64,000 bases of DNA, from positions 558,001 through 622,000 of the forward strand of contig JAFKLS010000018.1 in assembly GCA_017304675.1 (NCBI GenBank), in the 5' to 3' direction. A program made the position numbers and the translations under genes. The notes beneath the pieces are model-generated. The model searched no databases. It was given only the letters and a program-made list of their open reading frames with translations, and was not told the DNA's origin. Below are positions 29,235 to 37,329 of this stretch, one piece after another; positions within the stretch are counted from its first letter, which is position 1; each line of letters opens with the position of its first letter. The DNA is from Sphingobacteriia bacterium. GTDB taxonomy: Bacteria; Bacteroidota; Bacteroidia; Chitinophagales; Chitinophagaceae.

Positions 29235-29468
29235 TTATGGAACAGGGTCGTGCCCGTGCCCTCCCCAGGGATGGCATTTAGCTATTCGTTTTACAGATAG
29301 CCACCCGCCTTTTAAAATCCCGTATTTTTTAATTGCTTCCAGGCTGTATTGGGAGCAGGTTGGCATGTATCGGCATTTAGGGCCTAATGCCGGCGATAAT
29401 ACATACTGATAAAATTTGATCAGCAGTATAAACGGGTAACTAATTATTTGCTGAAGGAATTTCACCAA
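29235..29468 (-). CDS. yidD: Membrane protein insertion efficiency factor YidD
   Basis: 77 residues with the YidD hallmark [23 protein letters not shown] and a C-terminal GGHGHDPVP tail. YidD helps YidC-dependent insertion of membrane proteins. Its first 29 bases overlap the end of rnpA in another frame, a common arrangement. Confidence 0.92.
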   Translation of the reverse strand: MVKFLQQIISYPFILLIKFYQYVLSPALGPKCRYMPTCSQYSLEAIKKYGILKGGWLSVKRIAKCHPWGGHGHDPVP

Positions 29469-29844
29469 TTTTAGTTGATAGTTTTTGTAATGCTTTGTGC
29501 ATAGTCGTTTTTAGCACATTAAACTCCGGTAAGGTTTTATCAAGATACAGTAAGAAAACACCTACGTATTTATGATTGCTCTTCGCAATTTGAATGAGTT
29601 CTTCTTTCTGAATACGGAATGCTTCTCTTAATAACCTTTTAATCCTGTTTCTGTCTGTTGCTTTCTTAAAATTTCTTCCACTAACGCCTACACCTGTTTT
29701 CACCGGAAAATCTAATGCTTCATCAGAAAACGTATAAAATACTTTTATAGGAAAAACAGTAAATGATCTTCCTTCTGCAAAAAGCTTATCAGTAAGTTTT
29801 CTGCTTTTTAATTTTTCTTTTTTATGGAAGGAAAATTGTTTCAT
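29440..29844 (-). CDS. rnpA: Ribonuclease P protein component
   Basis: 134 residues with the RNase P motif [17 protein letters not shown] around residues 62-78, which binds the catalytic RNA for tRNA 5'-end maturation. The N-terminus [23 protein letters not shown] is standard. It lies 321 bases downstream of rpmH; the gap is filled by a foldback element and the rpmH terminator, so it may be transcribed separately. Confidence 0.93.
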   Translation of the reverse strand: MKQFSFHKKEKLKSRKLTDKLFAEGRSFTVFPIKVFYTFSDEALDFPVKTGVGVSGRNFKKATDRNRIKRLLREAFRIQKEELIQIAKSNHKYVGVFLLYLDKTLPEFNVLKTTMHKALQKLSTKIGEIPSANN

Positions 29845-29873
29845 TATTTATAAAGCTAAGTTTATTATTTCCG

Positions 29874-30101
29874 CTTTTGTCTTGATACAAAAGTGGAGCA
29901 AAAAATCAAGACGAAAAGATATTCAGCACTTTTTGTCTTTACCCTATTCTCAGCTTCTGTGCAAAGAGAACTGAGCAGAGAATTACTATTGCCCAAGTTT
30001 CAGTATTACAAAAGTTTAATCAAGGCACAATCGGAAAAACGTGCTGAATATCGTTTTTCCGTGTTCTTTTTTGGTACTTTTTTGAACAAGCAAAAAAGTA
30101 C
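29874..30101. mobile_element. MITE-like foldback element between rpmH and rnpA
   Basis: Two arms of about 56-61 bases are imperfect inverted copies of each other: 29874-29929 (CTTTTGTCTTGATACAAAAG ... GATATTCAGCAC) and 30041-30101 (GTGCTGAATATC ... AACAAGCAAAAAAGTA). The innermost 12 bases are perfect. The 111-base centre has no gene. The outer words resemble an interspersed Bacteroidota repeat. I see no transposase; a non-autonomous element or REP pair is most likely. Confidence 0.55.
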
Positions 30102-30113
30102 AATAGCTCTAAA

Positions 30114-30142
30114 ACTAAAAAAGCTCCAAACAAGTTGGAGCT
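30114..30142 (-). terminator. rpmH terminator
   Basis: On the minus strand AGCTCCAA, loop CTTGT, TTGGAGCT, then T6. It lies 24 bases after the rpmH stop. Confidence 0.88.
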
Positions 30143-30165
30143 ACTATCTTTATTAAAAGAGATTT

Positions 30166-30321
30166 TTATTTTAATCCTTTCTCGTCAGAAACAGTTAGTT
30201 TATGACGGCCTTTCGCTCTGCGGCTGGCCAATACTTTACGGCCATTGGCAGTTTGCATACGCTTACGGAAACCGTGAACAGTTTTACGACGACGTTTATG
30301 CGGTTGAAATGTACGTTTCAT
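30166..30321 (-). CDS. rpmH: Ribosomal protein bL34
   Basis: A 51-residue gene read directly from the sequence: starts [20 protein letters not shown] and ends TVSDEKGLK. The [11 protein letters not shown] start and the [20 protein letters not shown] end are diagnostic of bL34. It has its own promoter and terminator and precedes rnpA and yidD, the widely conserved order. Confidence 0.97.
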   Translation of the reverse strand: MKRTFQPHKRRRKTVHGFRKRMQTANGRKVLASRRAKGRHKLTVSDEKGLK

Positions 30322-30402
30322 GATAAATTATTTTTACTAACCTTTTAAAAATTGTTTCAACTTCAACTGTGGCCACCATACCACCGTTTTGTGAAAGGAC
30401 GG

Positions 30403-30438
30403 CAAAAGTAGGGTAAAATATTGGTTTTTTGAAGCAAA
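30403..30438 (-). promoter_or_regulatory. Bacteroidota promoter for rpmH
   Basis: On the minus strand TTTG (30438-30435) is followed after 24 bases by TACTTTTG (30410-30403), a perfect TAnnTTTG -7 box. The spacing is one base above the usual range. The leader of about 80 bases contains a small CCGT/ACGG hairpin. Confidence 0.6.
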
Positions 30439-30458
30439 ATGAGCAAGATTTTAAGAAA

Positions 30459-31307
30459 CTAAGCTGAAAAGCCTTCTTTCTGCAGATCTATATGGTCAGA
30501 CTGTACTTCAGATCCATAGAAAATTGCGGCTTTCGTATTGAAATCGTTCGTATCATCTGTTGTAAAAAAATGCACTTTACCTGTTTTGCTACAGAGATCA
30601 TCCATTTCCGGGTGTCTTTCCAAATAATCCGCCAGCCCTTTTGCTACTATAGTGCCTTGCGAAATAATTTTAATGTCTACAGGCATATACTCATTTATTT
30701 TATGGAGCAATAAAGGGTAGTGCGTGCATGCCAAAATAACTGTATCAATTCTGGCACTTTGGTGTAATAGTGAATGAATATATTCTTTCACAAAAAAATC
30801 AGCTCCCTTACTTTCGTATTCATTGTTCTCAATAAGCGGCACCCACATAGGGCATGGCTGTTGAAAAACGGTAACACCCGGAAAGAGTTTTTCTATTTCA
30901 ATAACATAAGAGTTAGACTGAACAGTGCCTGTGGTGGCTAAAATGCCTATATGCCCGGAATCTGTATAATTGCCCACTATTTCTGTTGTAGGCCTTATTA
31001 CCCCCAACACTCTTTTATATTCAGGTAAAATGGTAAGGTTTTTTTGCTGAATGGTACGTAATGCTTTTGCCGAGGCTGTGTTGCAGGCAAGTATTACCAG
31101 CGAACATCCTTGTTTAAAAAACCATTGTACACATTGCCAGGTATACTGGTAAACCGTATCAAAACTACGGTTGCCGTAAGGCGCCCTTGCATTATCTCCC
31201 AGGTAAATAAAGTCGTAAGCGGGTAAAATATTTACAAATTCTTTCAATACGGTTAATCCGCCATAGCCGCTATCAAATACACCAATAGGCCCTTGTTTTT
31301 GTTGCAT
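30459..31307 (-). CDS. murI: Glutamate racemase MurI
   Basis: 282 residues with both catalytic cysteines: Cys in VILACNTASAKALR and Cys in VILACTHYPLL, plus the N-terminal GVFDSGYGGLTVLKE. It makes D-glutamate for peptidoglycan. Its first 47 bases lie inside the left copy of the 179-bp repeat bordering the island, and a truncated copy of the same 5' end is at 41341-41387. A hairpin with a T6 run abuts the start codon (31308-31341), so its expression after the island insertion is an open question. Confidence 0.96.
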   Translation of the reverse strand: MQQKQGPIGVFDSGYGGLTVLKEFVNILPAYDFIYLGDNARAPYGNRSFDTVYQYTWQCVQWFFKQGCSLVILACNTASAKALRTIQQKNLTILPEYKRVLGVIRPTTEIVGNYTDSGHIGILATTGTVQSNSYVIEIEKLFPGVTVFQQPCPMWVPLIENNEYESKGADFFVKEYIHSLLHQSARIDTVILACTHYPLLLHKINEYMPVDIKIISQGTIVAKGLADYLERHPEMDDLCSKTGKVHFFTTDDTNDFNTKAAIFYGSEVQSDHIDLQKEGFSA

Positions 31308-31310
31308 AAA

Positions 31311-31341
31311 AAACCGTGAACGATTTAATCATTCACGGTTT
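31311..31341 (-). terminator. Hairpin abutting the murI start codon
   Basis: AAACCGTGAA (31311-31320) and TTCACGGTTT (31332-31341) form a 10-bp stem. On the minus strand the second arm runs into a T6 tract that ends directly at the murI ATG (31307). In the undisturbed locus this would be the ompH terminator. An identical hairpin lies at 41392-41422. Confidence 0.75.
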
Positions 31342-31363
31342 AAAAGTATAGTAAAAATTTTAC

Positions 31364-31439
31364 TTAGTGTTTTACTGCAGGTTTGTTTACAGGAGCACCC
31401 AGTTGCAGCAGGTTTAATACCGCCTTTTAAAGCTTTAAT
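31364..31439 (-). pseudogene. Remnant of the 3' end of ompH in the left repeat
   Basis: The last ~25 codons of the ompH gene at 41445-42059 are duplicated here. An extra C in the run at 31396-31402 breaks the frame, so nothing selects on this copy. It is cut off at 31439, where island sequence begins. Confidence 0.85.
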
Positions 31440-31908
31440 TTTTGTATAAACATGTTACACTTATTGACATGTTAACTATGCTCGGTTTAACACTATTCAA
31501 TTCTTGCATATACATAATATACTGTTTTACGTCCTGATTAGTGTTAAAATAATTTTAGAAGATACCTACTATTTTTTAAGAGACAGTTTAATATTATTTT
31601 AGTTTATTACCCAATCTATGTATTACCATAATGTGATTTAATATATAGTATAATGGGTTTACTAAAAAAACAATCAATAACATATTCAATTTTGCATACA
31701 AATAATATACTACTCAATTGTCTTAATAATTTGAGAGTTTTTAGCGCTTTAAATATTCTAAAAGGAAACCATCAAACAAATAAAATCCATTTGATGATTG
31801 TTTCGATTTTTTCCTCGTTATTAAAAATAAAGCTTAGCAAACAAGAGGTAAAGAGCTTTGTACCTATACAAACCAAAGCCATCATTTTTAATATTAAATC
31901 TTAAAAAA
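31440..31908. other. AT-rich non-coding left end of the island
   Basis: No convincing gene is visible in 469 bases. An imperfect direct repeat of 28-29 bases occurs at 31495-31523 and 31684-31711 (ATTCAATTCTTGCATA... against ATTCAATTTTGCATA..., then AATATACT), and ACATGTTA is repeated at 31450 and 31467. A CATCAAA/TTTGATG inverted repeat is near 31770-31797. Confidence 0.5.
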
Positions 31909-32097
31909 ATGAAACAATTAACAAGAGACGAAATGAAAAAAATTATTGGTGGCGGCAACCAGGTAGTATTTTATTGCTGCGAATGTGAGCCTGTAGGCGA
32001 TTGGTCCAACGCTTCACATTGCGCTGACAACGGGGTCTATCTTGATGGAGGGGAAATTGCTAAGTGTGTCGCTATCTGTGCCAATCAAACTGTTTAG
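31909..32097 (+). CDS. Double-glycine leader peptide, six-cysteine bacteriocin-like precursor
   Basis: 62 residues from the ATG at 31909: MKQLTRDEMKKIIGGG is a short double-glycine leader, followed by a core of about 46 residues with Cys at 23, 24, 26, 38, 53 and 57 (CC-x-C-x11-C-x14-C-x3-C). The 17 upstream in-frame codons from 31858 are not typical leader sequence and were excluded. It is transcribed away from the exporter genes and has a different Cys pattern from the other two precursors. Likely cut after GG by the C39 exporter encoded downstream on the other strand. Confidence 0.75.
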   Translation: MKQLTRDEMKKIIGGGNQVVFYCCECEPVGDWSNASHCADNGVYLDGGEIAKCVAICANQTV

Positions 32098-32116
32098 CGA
32101 TAGATTTGTATTGTAG

Positions 32117-32156
32117 ATTTCAAAGTGGCTGTAGCTGGCTACAGCCACTTTGAAAT
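32117..32156. terminator. Long bidirectional terminator hairpin
   Basis: An 18-bp perfect stem (32117-32134 with 32139-32156) around the loop CTGG, arms beginning ATTTCAAAGTGGCTG. It lies between the convergent precursor and HlyD genes. The flanks are A/T-rich but there is no long T run. Confidence 0.75.
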
Positions 32157-32217
32157 TAAATAAACGTTTAACACAAGCAATAATTAGCAATTTATCCTAT
32201 TATAAATTTGAACCTAA

Positions 32218-33501
32218 CTAATACTTATCCAGTGTCTTTAGGTTATTAAATATTCTTTGCAAAAGAGATCGTTTTTGCGTTACAATATCCGCTTCAGCTG
32301 ACAATCCAATAGTAGCGGTCAACTGCTTACGATAATTAGAGTTTAATTGCTGAGGCAATAATGCACTTGCAGCATATCCGCTGTCTGTTGGTATAGCAGA
32401 TATATAATTCAATCTTCCTTCAATAAAACCATACTCCTGATAAGGAAAGGCATTAAGACGAAAAATCACCTTTTGATTCAGTTTCACTTTTCCAAAATTA
32501 TTCTGCGGTATTAATAGTTCTGCATACATCTCTGTGTTCGAAGGTTTAATATAACAAACAGATTGACTAGGCAGTAACAATTGTTTTTCTTGTATAAATG
32601 AGGTAAACGAAACGATCCCCTGTGTTGGAGATACCAGTACATATTGCTGTTTCCAACCTTCAACCTGAGCCTTAAATGTATTCACTGCTTCAATAAATGT
32701 ATTTTTCTGTTGAGCTATTTGATTCTCCAACTCTGCAATTTCTTTCTGTTTACTGTGTTGTTGACTTTCATTATCAATCAATGTAGAAGCAATTTGAGGG
32801 ATGTTCAGTTTTTTATTGAGTAGCTTACTTTTCTCATTCCGTACATCTACAGGAGCCAATACTTTTTGCTTGCCTAACTGTTCATTAGCTGCATAAGTTT
32901 CGTTGTACAGTTGAAGGTCTTCTTCCTGCAAGTTTTTTTGCTCCATTAAATTATCATGATGCTTTTGCAGATAACTCTCATCTGTTCGCAGCATTGTTAA
33001 CTTATGGTTATAGAACCCATCCGGCAAATACTGCTTATATAATAACCATGCCTGTACCAAGGTTTGATACGATTGTTGTAATTCGCCTAAAGAATTCGTG
33101 TTTTCAGCTGGGAACTGCAATACTGATATCTGATCATTTTTTGCTAACTGTTTTTGAAGAGATTCGATTTTCTTGTTAAGCAACAAAATCTTTTCATGCA
33201 AAGCTGTGCTTTCCATAAATCCGATAATTGTTCCCTCCTTTATGGTTTCACCCTCTTTAACAAACAGTTTAATCAACTTCCCTGCAACTCGGGTTTTGAT
33301 TTCCTTAGGGGCACTGGTAGCATTTAATTTTGCCCGGGTTACAATTACATCCGGATATTGAATAAAATAAGCCAATATCAATATAATAAGCAATAGGAAG
33401 GCAATAAGAACTAATCCCCACTTAGCAATAAAACCTTGCTTATGAGAAATAATATCGTTAAATGAACTGCTCCTTTGTAAAAACATTGCTTCATCAGGCA
33501 T
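32218..33501 (-). CDS. HlyD-type membrane fusion protein
   Basis: 427 residues. One membrane helix near residues 28-47, a lipoyl-like segment (AGKLIKLFVKEGETIKEGTIIGF), a long coiled coil (about 95-280) and a C-terminal beta domain (ELLIPQNNFGKVKLNQKVIFRLNAFPY). This is the adaptor of a type-1-like bacteriocin exporter. It starts 16 bases after the ABC transporter stop and is clearly co-transcribed with it. No outer-membrane TolC is encoded nearby. Confidence 0.9.
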   Translation of the reverse strand: MPDEAMFLQRSSSFNDIISHKQGFIAKWGLVLIAFLLLIILILAYFIQYPDVIVTRAKLNATSAPKEIKTRVAGKLIKLFVKEGETIKEGTIIGFMESTALHEKILLLNKKIESLQKQLAKNDQISVLQFPAENTNSLGELQQSYQTLVQAWLLYKQYLPDGFYNHKLTMLRTDESYLQKHHDNLMEQKNLQEEDLQLYNETYAANEQLGKQKVLAPVDVRNEKSKLLNKKLNIPQIASTLIDNESQQHSKQKEIAELENQIAQQKNTFIEAVNTFKAQVEGWKQQYVLVSPTQGIVSFTSFIQEKQLLLPSQSVCYIKPSNTEMYAELLIPQNNFGKVKLNQKVIFRLNAFPYQEYGFIEGRLNYISAIPTDSGYAASALLPQQLNSNYRKQLTATIGLSAEADIVTQKRSLLQRIFNNLKTLDKY

Positions 33502-33517
33502 ACAACAATATTTTAAT

Positions 33518-35752
33518 TTAATTACCTAACTCTAATTGATTTTTTACAAGTTCATAATATTTGCCCTGCAATCCTGATAACATTTTATGGGTACCCTGCT
33601 CTGTAATCATTCCATTTTCTAATACAATAATATTATCGGCATTTTTTACAGTGCTTAATCTATGTGCTACTACTACGACTGTTCTTCCTTCAAAAAATGT
33701 TTGCAGATTTTCTACAATTGCTTTTTCATTGTTGGCATCTAAAGCGTTGGTTGCTTCGTCAAAAAAAAGATATACAGGATTTTTATATACAGCTCTTGCA
33801 ATGAATAGCCGCTGTTTTTGCCCTTGGCTTATCCCAACTCCATCTGTTCCCAATTTTGTATTGAACCCGTTGGGAAGGCTTTCAATAAAAGATAAAATAT
33901 TGGCTATTTTACAGGCTTCAATTAATTTTTCATATTCAATATTTTCAAAACCAACTGCAATATTTTTAGCAATACTGTCATTAAAAATATAACCGTCCTG
34001 TAAAACGGCGCCACATTGTTTTCTCCAAAATGATGAACTGATGTATTTAAGATTCGTATTACCTATTTTAATGTCGCCATTATAACTATCATAAAATTGC
34101 AATAGCAGCTTTAATAATGTAGTCTTACCGCTACCGCTTGCACCTACAATGGCGGTAGTTTTTCCTTCAGGGATTATAATATTTATATTTTTTAATACCG
34201 GTTCATTTCCTGCCCCACTGTAAGTAAAAGAAAGATTTTGCAAAAAAATACTCTTATCGACTGGCAGTGCTTGTATATTCTGCAAACCATCTTCACTAAC
34301 GGGTTCTTCATCATTTAACTGGTGAATTTCATTGATTCTCTCCAAACTGATTCTTGCATCTTGTGCTGTTTGCATAAAGCCTATAAACTGTTCAATAGGG
34401 CTGTTCAACTGCCCGATAATGTATTGTACTGCCAGCATAGCTCCCAATGTTAACTGACCTTGCACCACCAAATTAGCTACCAAAAAAGTAATGACTAAAT
34501 TTTTGCCTTGATTAATTAATAAGGCACCTGACTGCTGTATTTGACTATAATTAAGGTTCTTAAAATTCAATTTAAAAATGCCGGACTGCAAACTTTCCCA
34601 CTCCCATCTTTTTATTTGTTCTGCACCATGCAGTTTTATTTCCTGCATTCCCTGCACTAATTGCAGGGTTGCATTATTTTCTTTAGCTGATAAATGAAAA
34701 GTGGCATAATTTAACTTACGTCTTAATCGTAAAAATAGTCTAATCCATAAAAAATAAATTATACTGCCAATAGCAAACACAAAAAACAGCTGTACATTAT
34801 AAAAAACCAATACAACCGAGAAAATGACAAAACTGAATACAGAGAAAAAAGTATTTAATGCACTACCTGTTAAAAAATTTTCAATGCGTTTGATATCGTT
34901 AATGCGTTGTAAGGTATCGCCGGTATGGTAACTGTCAAAATAACTGATAGGCAGTTTGGTAAGTTTTAACCAAAAGTCTGACAATAAAGAAAAATTTAAT
35001 ACAATAGAAATACCTAATAGTAATCTGGAGCGAATAAAATCAACAAAGGTTTGACTAAGCACTAAAAACAATTGTGCTACAAGTACAATAGTTATAAAAG
35101 AAATATTTTGAGTGGTAATACCGGTATCAACAATATTTTGTGTAAGAAAGGGCAATACCAATTGTAATAAGCTGCCCACCAATAAAGCAATAAATACCTG
35201 TACTATTTGCCATTTACTGTTTGTTAAATATCGAGTAACGGTACTGAAATTAAGTTTATTATTTTTCTCACCTTTTTGCTCAAAAAAATTAGCAGTTGGT
35301 TCTAATAATAAAGCAGTGCCTACAGCTTCGCCCTGTTCATTGGTAGTGCTTAACCAGTTTTGCTTGAACGCTTCAATTGAAATATTGAGTAATCCTTTTG
35401 CTGGGTCTGCTATGGTTATCTTTTTCAGCTTTTTTGATAGTAAATTACTTAAGAACCCTTTTTTTGCAGTTGAGGTTATTACTACAAAATGGTTTTGTTG
35501 CCAATGCAATATGGCAGGCAAGAAAGCTTCTTCTGTTAATTGTTGAAAAGTTAATTGTACACCCCTTGTTCTAAAGCCGATATGTTCTGCAGCCTCTGCA
35601 ATACCTAATAAGCTAACCCCTTCTTTGCCGTAACCTGTTACATTTTTAATGGTTTGCGTAGTAAAATGCTTGCCATAGTATTGGGTTATCATGCGGAGGC
35701 AGGTGGGACCGCAATCCATGGCGTTGAGTTGTTTAAAGTAAGAAAACGACAT
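33518..35752 (-). CDS. Peptidase-containing ABC transporter (C39 exporter)
   Basis: 744 residues. The N-terminal C39 protease has catalytic Cys14 (AMDCGPTCLR), His88 (QNHFVVI) and Asp115 (TIADPAKG). About six membrane helices span 180-460. The ATPase domain has Walker A GASGSGKT (537-544), the ISQGQKQR signature and Walker B LFFDEATNALD. It should cut precursor leaders after GG and export the cores. Fits the double-glycine precursors of the island. The longest gene of the island; no frameshift seen. Confidence 0.95.
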   Translation of the reverse strand: MSFSYFKQLNAMDCGPTCLRMITQYYGKHFTTQTIKNVTGYGKEGVSLLGIAEAAEHIGFRTRGVQLTFQQLTEEAFLPAILHWQQNHFVVITSTAKKGFLSNLLSKKLKKITIADPAKGLLNISIEAFKQNWLSTTNEQGEAVGTALLLEPTANFFEQKGEKNNKLNFSTVTRYLTNSKWQIVQVFIALLVGSLLQLVLPFLTQNIVDTGITTQNISFITIVLVAQLFLVLSQTFVDFIRSRLLLGISIVLNFSLLSDFWLKLTKLPISYFDSYHTGDTLQRINDIKRIENFLTGSALNTFFSVFSFVIFSVVLVFYNVQLFFVFAIGSIIYFLWIRLFLRLRRKLNYATFHLSAKENNATLQLVQGMQEIKLHGAEQIKRWEWESLQSGIFKLNFKNLNYSQIQQSGALLINQGKNLVITFLVANLVVQGQLTLGAMLAVQYIIGQLNSPIEQFIGFMQTAQDARISLERINEIHQLNDEEPVSEDGLQNIQALPVDKSIFLQNLSFTYSGAGNEPVLKNINIIIPEGKTTAIVGASGSGKTTLLKLLLQFYDSYNGDIKIGNTNLKYISSSFWRKQCGAVLQDGYIFNDSIAKNIAVGFENIEYEKLIEACKIANILSFIESLPNGFNTKLGTDGVGISQGQKQRLFIARAVYKNPVYLFFDEATNALDANNEKAIVENLQTFFEGRTVVVVAHRLSTVKNADNIIVLENGMITEQGTHKMLSGLQGKYYELVKNQLELGN

Positions 35753-35902
35753 TGATCAACTTACAATTTATTTAATAAAGCTTAACACTAAAATCAGCTA
35801 TTAATGGGATATTTTATTAATCTCTCCTTATTCTTAAGACCTCTTCTTTAAGGAATATATCGATAAACTTGGATGAAAGCTCAAATAATTCTTAATATGA
35901 TA

Positions 35903-36901
35903 TTACTCTTTATTATTTAAGAAATTATTCAAATCAGTTGGTGAAATATTTTTGGCAATTATTTTTCCTGAACTATCTAATAAAAAATTTGTAGGGAATG
36001 AATTAACTCCAAGTAGCTTCAGGTGTTGTTCTTTAACATCTAAATATTGCAACCATTGCAAATCTAAATTTTTAATAGTTTGTATCCACAAAGCTCTTTT
36101 TTCTTCAGAATCAACAGAGATTCCAACTATTTGAAATTTTTTAGAACTATTTGTTGAATAAACTGCCTTGAGCTTACCAAATTGTTCAATACAAGGAGGG
36201 CATAAACTGAACCAAAAATCTACTAAAATATATTTATGATTAGATATTATATCATACAAATGTGTAGTTATATTTTGAGTACTCCTCATAACTAAATTTG
36301 GGAATTGATTACCAATTGTGGTATACCTATAATTATTGATTTTTTCTTTTAAAACTTTACCTGCTTTCGTAGAAATTAATGATGAAGTAAGATTGTTATA
36401 AATTGAATCTGCTTTTAACGTATAATTATTAGAAATCTGCTTTATCAGTAACCATAATGAAACATATGAATTTGGATTCTTCATAGTATACTGATGCAGA
36501 AATTCTTCATAATCTTTCGAACTTTTGAGAAGATTCAAATAATTGTAAAATTCATGTGAAATTTTATTATCTACTAAAGGATATTCGCGTGCAGAATCAA
36601 TATTGCAAATAATGTGTTGGTTCGTAGGTTCAACAAAGAAAATGCTGGATATGTATTTCCATCTTTCATTCACTCTTACACCTATTTGAAAAGCATACGG
36701 ATGAGATATCTTTCCATTTATTTCAAATTTCTGATTCTTAATATCTGTGGTTATGTCACGCAAATTTTCAGGATAATATGTAATATCTCCAACAGGCAAC
36801 AATATTACTGTGCCACTATCAGCATTTATAGTTCCCTTTAAAATAAAAGTTTGATCGTTTTGGCCAATAATATCCACTACGAATAAAAAAAAAAGCAACA
36901 T
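35903..36901 (-). CDS. TlpA-like thioredoxin-fold protein, first copy
   Basis: 332 residues. A C-terminal thioredoxin domain with the redox pair Cys234-x-x-Cys237 (FWFSLCPPC) and cis-Pro in NSFPTNFLLD; the N-terminal ~200 residues are the DUF4369-like half common in Bacteroidota. The ATG at 36901 gives MLLFFLFVVDIIGQ without a basic n-region. A T10 run directly after it separates this frame by one base from a better start at 36926 (MIKKIKLLNVAFFF), so the start is uncertain. It follows precursor 36975-37187 behind a strong hairpin. Possible role: shuffling disulfides of the precursor. Confidence 0.82.
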   Translation of the reverse strand: MLLFFLFVVDIIGQNDQTFILKGTINADSGTVILLPVGDITYYPENLRDITTDIKNQKFEINGKISHPYAFQIGVRVNERWKYISSIFFVEPTNQHIICNIDSAREYPLVDNKISHEFYNYLNLLKSSKDYEEFLHQYTMKNPNSYVSLWLLIKQISNNYTLKADSIYNNLTSSLISTKAGKVLKEKINNYRYTTIGNQFPNLVMRSTQNITTHLYDIISNHKYILVDFWFSLCPPCIEQFGKLKAVYSTNSSKKFQIVGISVDSEEKRALWIQTIKNLDLQWLQYLDVKEQHLKLLGVNSFPTNFLLDSSGKIIAKNISPTDLNNFLNNKE

Positions 36902-36941
36902 TTAATAATTTTATTTTTTTTATCATATTAATTTATAAAAG

Positions 36942-36963
36942 TGCATGGGGGTACCCCCATGCA
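36942..36963. terminator. 22-bp perfect palindrome after precursor 1
   Basis: Arms TGCATGGGGGT and ACCCCCATGCA meet without a spacer, 11 bases after the precursor stop and 40 bases before the TlpA ATG at 36901. The GC-rich stem would hold back or end transcription, or protect the 3' end of a precursor-only transcript. An analogous hairpin follows the other precursor. Confidence 0.65.
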
Positions 36964-36974
36964 TGTTTGAATTA

Positions 36975-37187
36975 TTACGCCTGTTCCTCATCAAGATGAG
37001 GTCCTTTGGATTCACAAAACGAATATTTTGTGCCTCCATTTGTGCATTTACAATGATTTTCCTCAGAACATGACAAGTCACTACATTCTAGAGGGCATTT
37101 AGCCCCGCCAGCAGCACCACCGCCAACAATCCTTTTTGCTTGTGCTCTGTTTAAAACAGTACCCAAGCTTGCAAATTTTTTGTTCAT
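36975..37187 (-). CDS. Double-glycine leader peptide with ICK-like six-cysteine core (precursor 1)
   Basis: 70 residues. Leader MNKKFASLGTVLNRAQAKRI followed by VGGG. Core Cys at 31, 35, 40, 46, 48 and 58: C-x3-C-x4-C-x5-C-x-C-x9-C. The leader is nearly identical to precursor 2 while the cores share only the Cys layout, as expected for a family of secreted bacteriocins. The spacing fits the inhibitor-cystine-knot consensus (known for eukaryotic toxins). The gene is preceded by an RNA-like leader element and followed by a hairpin. Confidence 0.82.
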   Translation of the reverse strand: MNKKFASLGTVLNRAQAKRIVGGGAAGGAKCPLECSDLSCSEENHCKCTNGGTKYSFCESKGPHLDEEQA

Positions 37188-37217
37188 TTTTTTAATTTTA
37201 AATTGTTAATCAATATA

Positions 37218-37311
37218 CCTGTAGCTTTTGGCATCAACAGGTTTTGGCTGTTTGGGAACCCAACTATGCACGGCTGGGTTGTAGGCAATCCAAACTATTT
37301 TTTACCTGTCG
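37218..37311 (-). promoter_or_regulatory. Structured 5' leader element of precursor 1
   Basis: Three nested stems: ACAGGT/ACCTGT (37237-37242 with 37304-37309), GTTTGG/CCAAAC (37250-37255 with 37290-37295) and AACCCA/TGGGTT (37257-37262 with 37275-37280). A fourth arm CCTGT (37218-37222) can instead pair with ACAGG (37237-37241). The same design is in copy 2 with a compensatory A-U to U-A change. It lies 31 bases upstream of the precursor ATG. Confidence 0.7.
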
Positions 37312-37329
37312 CCTATACAGATAAAATTT

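Larger units (their letters stand above)
31261..31439. repeat. Left 179-bp direct repeat bounding the island
   Basis: This stretch matches 41341-41519 over its full length with one substitution (31302, T for C) and two single-base indels (an A run of 6 against 7 after CAT, and CCC against CC in the ompH part). It contains the 5' end of murI, the intergenic hairpin and the 3' end of ompH. Here the murI part is the functional one and the ompH part is a remnant. Confidence 0.95.

Noticed and set aside
29893..30156. Plus-strand frame of 87 residues between rnpA and rpmH
   Set aside because: It lies inside the foldback element and the rpmH terminator; the sequence is explained by inverted repeats.
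29235..30321. Replication origin next to rpmH-rnpA-yidD
   Set aside because: No dnaA, parA or DnaA-box cluster is visible, and in Bacteroidota this block is often far from the origin.
31653..31904. Plus-strand frame of 83 residues at the island's left end
   Set aside because: Composition is that of AT-rich non-coding DNA, with no signal or family feature; it ends just before the precursor start.
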